Positions 54,620-64,000 of a DNA stretch of 64,000 nucleotides are shown piece by piece (positions within the stretch are counted from its first letter, which is position 1; each line of letters begins with the position of its first letter). A program made the translations under genes and the position numbers. The stretch lies in assembly GCA_951799425.1 (NCBI GenBank), contig OX637397.1, positions 20,279,064 to 20,343,063 on the forward strand, given 5' to 3'. Below the pieces are notes generated by a model that made no database searches, had not been told where the DNA came from, and worked only from the letters and a program-made list of their open reading frames with translations. The DNA is from Ilex aquifolium (Eukaryota > Streptophyta > Magnoliopsida > Aquifoliales > Aquifoliaceae).

Positions 54620-54924
54620 CTATAAAACAAGAAATAACAATAGACTCTAACTTAGTGTCACACCAACTATTACCAATGTCAAAGAGTCAGAATATGTCAT
54701 GATAATGCCATGATGCCGTAAAAAGAACATGCGAGTTAGTTTCAAGATAAAGTCATGAAACACTCTCAATTTTTTGTACCTAATTCTTAGAATACTAAGA
54801 ATTTAGTTCCAAAATTTATTTCATTTGAAATTAGACAATGTAAGCTTTTCAATGATAGCTTATTTGCTTAATTCTGACTTCCGTAGCAAAAGTTATGGCC
54901 GTTCAAAGTTAGGGAAAGATTCAG

Positions 54925-55165
54925 CGTTAAGCTGACCGACCGATAGGTTTATGTCCACCTACCGATAGGTTCAAAACAGAAGGCTGACCTACCAGTAGTT
55001 TTATGTCCAACCTACTGGTAGGTTCCCAACATAAGGCTTACCTACCGGTAGGTTTATGTAGTACAAACCTACCGGTAGGTTCAAAACAGAGGGTCGACCT
55101 ACCGTAGGTTTATGTTCAACCTATCGGTAGGTTTAAAACAAAAAGCCTTCCTACCGGTTCATCTA
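54925..55165. repeat. Leader palindrome array CCTACCGGTAGG
   Basis: About five diverged ~60-bp units, each with two copies of a palindromic core (ACCTACCGATAGGTT, CCTACTGGTAGGTTC, ACCTACCGGTAGGTTTATGT) and the text TTTATGTCCAAC or TTCAAAACAGAAGG. It lies between the PBS and gag of the minus-strand gypsy. Confidence 0.9.
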
Positions 55166-55355
55166 TGTACTCCTATTTTCCACCCATGCGACTATGGTTT
55201 TTGCCTTAGTTTTTCCCTGTTCCTCACACTCAAACACACATATTCACCATACTTAGCACATAACAAAAAATATGCAATGCACATGGATGCAATGACTTAA
55301 CACAATCTACCCTCAAGTCTTAAGGTAATCGGGAACTTAGGCTCTAAAACTAAGT

Positions 55356-57519
55356 TGTGATGCCTCAAATTTTAGGGGGTCCTTATTAATCATTAAGCTT
55401 TATAAATTTGCTTAAGGCCGTGGTGCCAATAGACTAATTCTAACAAAATTCCGGTGAAGTTTCCTTTGTATAAAGAGTTCCATACAACCTGTCTTAGATT
55501 ACATTTACAATGGCCTTCCAAGGTCTAATGTAAACACTTAAGCAACTCCAAACGTACAAATCATTAACTAAAGATTCCAATGTACAAATGTCCATGTATC
55601 AAAAGAATAAATACAATGTTTCCCAAGTTTACATGCTTTTATAAAATAATATACATATGTTGTATAAACCAAAAGTACAAGTCTATCTATTTAATTACAA
55701 TTGGGATTAAGTATCTATACTTAAAAAAAAAAAAGGCCAGACTCCAGCTCCATCGTCAAGCTGGGCCTACGTGTGGGGGCCATCCGCGGAAGCGTGCAAT
55801 ATACCTGAAAATATTTTCCCACAACAAGGTGAGCCAACACCCAGTAGGGTATCTTCTATGAAGAACGCCTCCCAACCTAATGATCCATATGCCGTGGTGC
55901 ACATTCAAACATCTCAAGTATTCATATATGTGCATGAACATGAATAAATGCTATCACTATGCCATGACATGAGGTGGTTCTTCATGCATGCATAACAAAC
56001 CCCGAACCCAACCCCGAGTTCCCACAACACATGTGATGCCATGCTCATGAATCGGGCACTCCATGCCCACACCATTGAGTTATATTCACTCACCCAACAA
56101 CCTTTCATTTGTTATCTTGTCTTTCTAGGGTAGGTATTTTATGGACTTTTACCAACAGACTACCAAACCGTCAACGGATCTTGAGGACATCCCACTTCCA
56201 GCTCCGTATTCGCCGTCACACTTTTATAGACTCGTTACACCACCGGACAGTGTGTAACTCAAAAATTGGGTCTTGCACCCGAGGGAGAATCTAGCATTTC
56301 TTGCTATACCCCGACACATTATCTTGCAAAATCCCAAGAGACTCAATCGGATCTTAGTCCAACCTTCCCAAGCCCCACTCACTCACCTATGTGGTAAGTG
56401 ATCAACCTACACACTACCATGCCAATGCATCATAGATGCTGTGTTAAACCCTTGCACATGCCATATATGCCCAAATGTAATTTAAATGGGCTTACAATAT
56501 CAAATATAGTAAGAAAGCATATATTTCTCATTCTAGCATTTATCAAACACATGATATGCATCAATTAGCCCACATATCATGCTTGTCTACTCTACAACAT
56601 TTCATCAAATATTTAAAGTGCATAGAATTTATACACATAACATACATGTCATAATCAACTTAAAAACATGCTCATTTACTCAATACTACAAGGATTAAGA
56701 TAACTTGCTCATCAATCCATAAGAGAACCCATTAGCCACACTAGTCATATGCTAATTATACAATTAACATACATATAATTGTACCCATAACATATACATG
56801 CACTAAATTGGAATTAGTCCTAGATAGAAGGGAACCCCACCTCTTAGAAGCAAGTGGAGGTGAAGAAAATCCCTTGAAAACCCAACAAAGCCTTTTTCAA
56901 GTTCTAGTCAAAACTCTTGACCCGAAAGTTGATGAAAACCAGTTGATGTGTAACCTTCGTTGTGTAGATCAACTTAAATTCTTGGTTGATTGAATTCTAA
57001 TGGTCAGATCAAAATTTATGATCCAAATAAAAAGAGAGAAGTTGAAGAAATTTGGAAGCTCCTCTCTCTCTATATTTCCAACGTTTTTGGCAAAGGGAAA
57101 TGGAAGGCAAGTCTTCCAATGCAAGCTTTTTATACTAGGTGTAGAGCTCACCAAGTGTCACAATATGAGAGGTTGGAAATCTTAGAGAGCCAATCACATT
57201 TCAACACATGTCATGTTTGGATAATGTTAGTTGAGTAGCTATTTTAATTATATTGTGAGTCCCGCGAATGAAAGTCCAGTTGCTTGAATTTTAATCGCGT
57301 ATTGCCCAATCGCGTATTTCGCCTTGTATATGTGAAAATTTCGACTATCTCAGAATTAAAAAAAATTTGTACGCCCAATTTTTTTTCGCGAGACGAGTCC
57401 AACGGTAAGGTTTGTTTCGTCATCTGAGTTATACAAAATTTCAAAATTTTAACCTTGCTTAACGGCTTAATTACCGTACTACCCACTTAATCGATTTATT
57501 AAATTTTCTGGGTTTTACA
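55356..57519 (-). repeat. 5' LTR of minus-strand gypsy
   Basis: 2,164 bp, TGTAAAACCC...GGCATCACA in element orientation, next to the decayed PBS. Confidence 0.9.
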
Positions 57520-58950
57520 AGTGACATCACAAATGACATAATTCTGCAAATTGCATTGGTGGGAGATACGTTATGAATGACGTCATCTTCAATTATGGCT
57601 AAAAATATCCATTAATCATTTCTTCTTTTTGCCATGATTAATTTGATTAATGTACATTAAATCAGACATTTTGAAGTGCAAATGTTCTAAATTTTGGAAT
57701 GCTTCAAGATGCAATTCCATGTCTTCATTGTCAATAAGATCCATTGGATCTTGAAAATCTTCCTGATCATCCTCTTTGATTTCCTTTCCTTTGGAGGAGC
57801 ACGAATGAGATTGAGGTCTTGTTGTTGTCTGGGGAATTTGGGGCTAATTATCCCCCTTAAAAGAAACAATTAATTGGTTTTGCATCATTTCCATCATATT
57901 ACTCTGGAGTTGTTGTGGAGTCAATGAGAGATTCAATTTCTTGATTTGTTGTTGGATATTCATTGTCCCAATTTTTAAAAACTGAGTCAATCTCTTGACA
58001 TTTCTCTATTAATTCATTTTTTGAAAAGTTTTCCACCATTTGTAATAATAACAACAGACTAAATATAGAAGATTCTGAGAATCGTAATTACAATCATAAT
58101 TCTAAGCCCAAACCCAGGGAATTCTAAATTTGGCATGGTAATTAAGGAGCATTTCTCCTTCAGAATTTCTTAAATGAGGATTGAGTGTTTTGAATTCATT
58201 ACAACGTAAAGCAAGACAATCAACCAAAAATTGAGAAGTTAGTCTATGTCTTTTTTCACCAATTATAAAACCAAATTGATAGGTCTTTAATAGTATAATT
58301 ATTCTACAAAGAGAAGAAGAAAAACCAAGAATGTTTCATGAGTGTATTTTGGCAAAAGAATGCATTTTTCCATGCATCTATATAATCCCAATAATTATAT
58401 TCTTGCCCAAGTTCGGTAGGACGATGCTTGGATGATTTCAAATGTCTTGTATTATTGGGATTTGTTCCCCAATTGGAAGAGTGCATCACACACATAATTT
58501 GTAGTTCGTTCTAACCAATATGATCGCCATTAAAACCAAATTGATAGGTCTTTAATAGTATAATTATTCTACAAAGAGAAGAAGAAAAACCAAGAATGTT
58601 TCATGAGTGTATTTTGGCAAAAGAATGCATTTTTCCATACATCTATATAATCCCAATAATTATATTCTTGCCCAAGTTCGGTAGGACGATGCTTGGATGA
58701 TTTCAAATGTCTTGTATTATTGGGATGTGATCCCCAATTGGAAGAGTGCATCACACACATAATTTGTAGTTCGTTGTAACCAATATGATCGCCATTGTGA
58801 TCATTATGGGCATTTTTTATTGAAGAAGTTTCATGTAGAATTCTTTCATAATAAGTTCGATTACAATCCTTTTTTTTCCTTAATAAGGACGTGATCACAG
58901 TCGAAAATATATTTGACCAATTAGATTATTATAATATTATACAATAATAT
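57520..58950 (-). pseudogene. Endogenous caulimovirid remnant, right part (promoter half and upstream coding region)
   Basis: After the AGTGA duplication the sequence carries TGACGTCAT and ATGTCAT motifs (57520-57575), apparently the rest of the viral promoter. Further right, minus-strand coding scraps from about 58900 to 57620 include an aromatic-rich motif (HSWFFFF) and a Gln/Asn/Glu-rich tail, in broken frames. In a circular caulimovirid genome the region before the promoter is the end of the last ORF. I cannot name this ORF. It contains a 265-bp tandem duplication. Confidence 0.4.
58266..58795. repeat. 265-bp direct tandem duplication
   Basis: 58266-58530 and 58531-58795 are nearly identical; I see about five differences (for example CATGCATC/CATACATC, ATTTGTTCC/ATGTGATCC, GTTCTAACC/GTTGTAACC). 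It duplicates part of the caulimovirid-like coding region, so the same peptide is read twice. Confidence 0.9.
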
Positions 58951-59269
58951 GTTGGTAGTAGAATGACTTCAAACCATGACAAGCAAGAATCTTGACAAGA
59001 CATTTTTTTTTTATAATTTACATATTCTTCCGTCCAATTTTACCTATCTTAATTTTCACCCCAAAATGTTTTACGGATTCTACTATTTTCCTTTTCACAC
59101 CACTCCACCAATAATATTCTCGAAGATCAAGATACATTTATGCTATGCACTTCATCAAAAATATCTTATTTCAAACTTGTATCACTTGGGACACACAACT
59201 GACTATCAAACATAGAATATTTTCTCTAACTACAAACTCTGTTATAGCACCACTTTGTACTTCCATTTT

Positions 59270-59600
59270 TATCTTCTCTAATTGTGGGTCTTATTGTTGT
59301 AACTTCTAAATGTGATCTATCAGCATTGGTCTGACACTACACGTTGCAAGTAAAATATTTAAGTTATCGAACTCAAATTCTAATCTCGTTTGCTTCATTT
59401 CAATAATTTACTCTATCCTACTACATTGGATATAATTTACTCTTCCCAATGCTTTCCGGCTTAATCCATCCGCAACCAAATTAGCTCTTCCTAGGTGACT
59501 CTTATTAAGAATATCCTACAATATCCCACTTGAATTTCCAAGGTATAAAAGTCATTAAAAGCATAAATTACCCTAATAAACTCTACAGACAACACCAGTT
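59270..59600 (-). pseudogene. Gypsy RNase H fragment
   Basis: Minus strand near 59510-59440 reads HLGRANLVADGLSRKALGRV, the conserved end of gypsy RNase H (usually ADALSRK). Only about 300 bp is recognisable. Confidence 0.6.
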
Positions 59601-59689
59601 TATCATAGGAATAGATAGGAAAAATTATCTTTTTAGTGCTTCTTTTGAATCACATATAATTCGGTTGTCCCTTTGAACTTAGATCTTGG

Positions 59690-62600
59690 GATCTGCAGTC
59701 AACTAAGTTGGGTTGCCATTAAGGTGACTCTTAAGTTATAGGCTTTAGCCCCATTCCCCTCAATGTGCAATTTACTTGTTCTCTCATCAAACTTTTGGTA
59801 AGCGGATTCGCTAGATTTTTCTTTTGATTTTATATAATTAATAGAAATAATCTCATTTGAGAGCAATTGCCTAATGGTATTATGTCTACGACATATATGT
59901 CTAGATTACCATTATACACGTTACTCTGTGCCCTACCAATTGCAGATTGACTATCGCAATGTATCCAAATTATTGGCAAAAGTTTAGGCCATATTAGAAC
60001 ACCCTCTAGAAATTAGCCACTCAGCTTCCTCTCATACTTTATCTAAAGCAATAAATTCAGATTCCATCGTAGATCTGGCAATACAAGTTTGTTTAGAGGA
60101 TTTTCAAGATACAGCTGCACCACAAAGTGTAAAAACATAACCACTTGTAGATTTTGTATCATTCATATCAGATATGCAGTTAACATCACTATATCCTTCT
60201 AGTACAGCTGGATATCTTGTATAGTACAATCTAAAATTCAGGGCATATCTTAAGTATCTAAGAATCCTGATAATTGTCTTCCAATGGTCCACTCCTGGAT
60301 TACTCATATACTTATTCAATTTACTAACTGAGTATGTTATATCCGGTCTAGTACAGTTCGTGACATATATATTAGACTACCAATGATACGAGAGTATTCT
60401 AATGGTGATATGTTTTTACCAGTATTTTTAGACAAATAAAGATTTATACCAATTGGTGTTCTAACAATACTATTTTCATATTTGACGAACTTCTCAAGTA
60501 TTTTCTCAATATAATGTAATTGAGATAATATAAGTTCGCCAGATATTCTAGAAATTTTAATTTTTAGTATAACATCTGCAACACCCAAATCTTTCATGTC
60601 AAACTTTCTGGACAACTTTTTTTTTTTTGTAGATGTAATAATATTATTATTACTACCTAAAATAAGTGTATCATCAACATATAAACAAACAATGACAATC
60701 CATTAATTATGTTTTAGACATAGAAATATTTGTCACATTCATTAATTGTGAATCCATTTGACATCATTACTTTGTCAAATTTCTCATGCCATTATTTTGG
60801 TGCTTGCTTCAAACCATAAAGTGATTTAACAAACATATACACCTTCTTTTCTTGTCTTGGAGAAATGAACCCTTCGGGTTGGTCCATATAAATTTTCTCA
60901 TTTAAGTCACCATTTAGGAAAGCTTATTTCACATCCGTTTGGTGTATCTCATGATTATGCAACACTGCAAAAACTATGAGCATACAAATGGATGTTATTC
61001 TCGTGACAGGAGAATATGTATCAAAATAATCAAGACCTTCATTTTGCATGTAACCTTTAGCTACAAGTCTAGCCTTGTACATATCAATTGATCCATCAGT
61101 TTTCATTTTCTTTTTGAAAATCCATTTACACCCCAATGGTTTACTTCCTGGAGGAAAATCTATCAACTCGCAAGTGTGATTTTGCATTATGGATTCAATT
61201 TCACTGTTTACAGCTTCTTTCCATATAGGTGTTTTAGGAGTGGACATCGTTTTACTGAAGCATTGAGCTCATTTTCTAACAAATAAGTTAGAAAATCATG
61301 ACTATAGGACTTGGAAGTCCTTCACCTCTTACTGTGTCCAAGTGCCTCTTCACTTTCTTCATTTATAGACTCATAGTCTATATTACTAGTCGCAGTATCA
61401 TGAGTTCTTTTAAGAGAACTTCCATCACGTGCATTATTACAAGGATAAACATTTACAAAGAATGATACATTTCTAGAGTCAATGATTGTATTGACATCTA
61501 TATTAGATTTACGCATGAGAAAACGATATACACTAGTATTTATTGCAAAACATAAATGGTCTTTGGTCTTATTTTGATCCTTTTGGGAATAGAAACCATC
61601 ACTTTAGCCAAACACCCCCACACTTTTAAATATTTATAGGAAGGACTCCGATCTTTCCATAATTCATAAGGGGTTTTGTCTAACTTCTTGTGGGATAATT
61701 TATTTAAAATATAATTTGCTAAAAGCAAAGTTTCTCCCCACAAGTTCTAAGGTAATCCCGAACTAATTAACATGACATTCATCATCTCTTTCAATGTTCT
61801 ATTTTTACGTTCAGCAATCCTAGTTTGCTGAGGTGTCTAAGGCATAGAAATTTGGTGAATGATACCATATTCTTGATAGAACCTATCGAAAGATGCATCA
61901 TATTCACCACCTCGAACACTTCTTATTATCTTAATCTTTTTACCAAGTTGATTCTCAACCTCATTTTTATAATACATAAATTTTTCTAATGCTTTATCTT
62001 TACTCATTAGCAAATATACATAGCAATATCTTGTGCAATCATCAATAAAAATAACAAAGCACTTCTTTCCACCTCTAGTTTGAACATATTTCAAATCACA
62101 TGTATCACTATGAATTAATTCTATAGGTTCAATACGTTTTTCAATATTATGAAATGATACTCTAGTTAATTTTGATTCAACACATTTTCAATTCATTAAT
62201 TTACGCGAAGTATCAAAATTAACATCTCCTAATCTACCATGTCATATATTAAAAAACTCAAGCATATAAGTAAAAGATGTGTTCTTATTATTAAAATCAG
62301 ATACAATTGTCATTACATTCATCTTAAACCTTAATCAAGTGCCTTGTAGGACATGAAATAAATTTTCAATCACTTTTTGGAGACTCTATTGTCCTCCTCG
62401 ATTTTTAATTTCACGATCAAGTCCTCGAGTTTCATTTCTTTGCATTTGTACTTCAAATAATTTTTTCAAGTCCTTCCAATATGGCGATAATTTCTCAATA
62501 ATTGCAGTCACTTGGAAAGATTCACTAAGCACCATCCCTTCAGCATGAATCTCATGTAGGATCACCTGAAGATTGTGAACTTGATTTATGATAATCTTGA

Positions 62601-62990
62601 AATCCACCATTTTGTAGTCAAAAAATTTGCCCACAACGAATTTCTTTATTTCGACATCCTTCGTCTTCTACTTTTTATTCAAGGATTCCCACAGCTTTCT
62701 AGCCGTCGTGATTGGACTATACACATTATATAATGTATTATCCAATTTATTGAGAATATAGTTCTTGCACAGAAATCAGAGTGCTTCCATACATCCATCG
62801 CAGTAATAACTTTGCGGTCAGTCTCATTCTCACTTAGAATATGAGCGTTGTCATGAAGAAACTTTACAAGATTCAATGTAGTGAGATAGAACAGATTTTC
62901 AGACTTCTCCCCATGTAACACATGAGAAGGTATAAAACTAGGCAACACAGGATTTGTAGTAGTATGAACATTATTATCATTTGTAGTCAT
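59690..62990 (-). pseudogene. Ty1/copia gag-pol, decayed and internally deleted
   Basis: Minus strand, in order: gag from ATG 62990 (MTTNDNNVHTTTNPVLPSFI), open again 62634-62386 (KLSPYWKDLK); then directly integrase (HGRLGDVNF; LIHSDTC near 62115; FIDDCTRYCYVYLL; ENQLGKKIKI; TPQQ...RIAERKNRT near 61830; WGETLLLANYILN). RT follows from 61247 (NSEIESIMQNHTCELIDFPP; LVAKGYMQNEGLDY), catalytic YVDD near 60690-60675, 60615-60337 (FDMKDLGVADVILKI), and RNase H 60319-60104 ([20 protein letters not shown]) to about 59700. The zinc knuckle and protease, expected between gag and integrase, are absent. Many stops. LTRs were not identified. Confidence 0.85.
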
Positions 62991-63101
62991 TTCTGATAAA
63001 CACAAATTGCCAAATATTCAAAATAGGAAAAAAATAACACTTTACAAAATAAGTTACTAAAACAAAGACAATTTATATTACTGTTCAATGTCACTATTTT
63101 G

Positions 63102-63840
63102 CAATGTTATCAGAACCGGATTGGTCATCGAACCGGCTAGGGGACTAGTTCAATGGTTCACTAGTTCAACCGATGGGTCAACTGGTCGTACCGGTCATAT
63201 AATTAAAAAATAAAATAATATATAAAATAATTTAGCTAAAAAATATAAAATATGTCTAAAATGCATACAATTTGTCATAAAATTAATGAAGTTAAGCAAA
63301 CCCATATCACATTGGTCTCTAAATACCTCTACAATATATATTTTATGACAAATTTAGGCGAGGTTTCTTTTACTTAGGCAAGCAAACCCATATCACATTG
63401 GTCTCTAAATACCTCTACAAGATAAATAAATAACTCGCTTGAGTTCGCTGATCGCAGTCGCCTGGTCGCTGATCGTAGTGGCTGATCCCAGTCGAAGATC
63501 GCAGTCGCCTGGTCGCTGTTCGCAATTGGTGGTGCCTTCTACAGTTCGCTGGAGCCTTGGTGGTCAGGTGGTGCCTTCTGTAGTTCTGCGATTTAGGGCA
63601 ATAAAAGATCTAGAAGCTTGAGATTTTAATTTAATTTATTTATGAAATTTAATTTTTAATTTGGCATTAAACTGTCCGATTTTTATAAAACCTGGCGGTT
63701 CACGATTTTTTACAAGAACCGTCCGGTTTTTAGCTAGTTCTCTTCCTTAAGCAGTCCAATTACGGAACCGGACCGGTTAAGATCTCGGTTCACGGTTGAA
63801 CCAGTCCAACCGGCCGGTCCGGTCCAGTTCTAATAACACT
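63102..63840. mobile_element. MULE-type MITE, 739 bp, with perfect 9-bp TSD
   Basis: Ends CAATGTTATCAGAACCGG and (reverse complement) AGTGTTATTAGAACTGGACC, both followed by ACCGG-rich text. Perfect ACTATTTTG duplications at 63093-63101 and 63841-63849. Inside, a 39-bp sequence (GCAAACCCATATCACATTGG...) is repeated directly at about 63297 and 63381. A GC-rich block (63440-63590) with repeated GATCGCAGTCGCCTGGTCGC looks like captured or expanded sequence. The 60-codon frame at 63439-63621 is not convincing. Confidence 0.8.
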
Positions 63841-63854
63841 ACTATTTTGTGTCA

Positions 63855-63985
63855 TCGCTAGAAGTTACTGTTTCAACGTTACTATATGGTGTCACTGTAT
63901 TGTGTCACTGTTTGGTGTCACTGTATTGTGTCATTGTTTGGTATCACTGTATGGTGTAACTGTTTAGTGTAACGGTTGACACTAT
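63855..63985. repeat. Minisatellite GTGTCACTGTWT
   Basis: Seven to eight diverged copies of a ~13-base unit (GTGTCACTGTATT, GTGTCACTGTTTG), running toward the window edge. A related GTTCAATGTCACTATTTTG lies left of the MITE, so the MITE sits inside this repeat. Confidence 0.75.
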
Positions 63986-64000
63986 GTGACATAAGAAAAT

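Larger units (their letters stand above)
45734..57519 (-). mobile_element. Ty3/gypsy chromovirus (Tekay/Del-like), nearly full length, decayed
   Basis: LTRs 45734-49968 (enlarged by a solo LTR) and 55356-57519, with perfect AGTGA target duplications at 45729-45733 and 57520-57524. Minus orientation: PBS-like ACTTAGTTTTAGAGCC at 55355-55340 (decayed TGGTATCAGAGCC) and polypurine tract AAGGGGGAAGAA at 49980-49969. Gag, protease, RT, RNase H, integrase and a chromodomain follow in order, all with stops. It is inserted in the promoter region of a caulimovirid remnant. Confidence 0.9.

Overview
This window reads as nuclear DNA of a flowering plant with a large, retroelement-rich genome. There are no bacterial-type operons, coding density is very low, introns and CT-rich 5' leaders are visible, and nearly all protein-coding sequence comes from Ty1/copia and Ty3/gypsy retrotransposons, Helitrons, MULE, hAT and CACTA elements, a SINE and an old caulimovirid (pararetrovirus) insertion. 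The species cannot be named from the sequence. The only host gene I can support is one large exon of a SPARK-domain GPI-anchored protein gene (At1g61900-like) at the left edge, minus strand. Its remaining exons lie to the left of the window.

Layout. 0.3-1.2 kb: the SPARK exon. 3.57-12.09 kb: a three-level nest. The outermost element is a MULE with about 95-bp TIRs and near-perfect 9-bp TSDs, carrying a captured first-exon fragment. A 7-kb Helitron sits inside it, and a 2.3-kb internally deleted copia element sits inside the Helitron. 12.5-12.9 kb: a promoter/leader-like stretch on the minus strand. 13-16 kb: MITEs. 18.0-24.7 kb: a degenerate hAT transposase, broken by a plus-strand chromovirus gypsy (2.2-kb LTR, gag, protease, start of RT) that holds a 361-bp MITE, then a copia integrase relic and a lone CACTA end. 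25.4-31.5 kb: a minus-strand gypsy gag split by a 5.2-kb copia element with identical 139-bp LTRs and a fully open gag-pol. 32.37-33.84 kb: a small Helitron made largely of two (CCR)n arrays. 36.07-41.11 kb: a gag-only gypsy element with minisatellites. 41.3 kb: a SINE. 42.2-58.9 kb: caulimovirid remnants on the minus strand, split in the promoter region by an 11.8-kb chromovirus gypsy (45.73-57.52 kb), one LTR of which contains a solo LTR. 59.3-63.0 kb: a gypsy RNase H scrap and a decayed minus-strand copia. 63.10-63.84 kb: a MULE-type MITE, then a minisatellite.

The history is one of repeated insertion: several boundaries are fixed to the base by matching target-site duplications (TTTAT, GTTGACGG, AAAGT, ATACA, AGTGA, TTATAATAA, ACTATTTTG). 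Only the copia at 25.9-31.1 kb looks capable of having moved recently. A recurring oddity is that several unrelated retroelements here carry arrays of short perfect palindromes in the untranslated leader between the primer-binding site and gag, or in an LTR.
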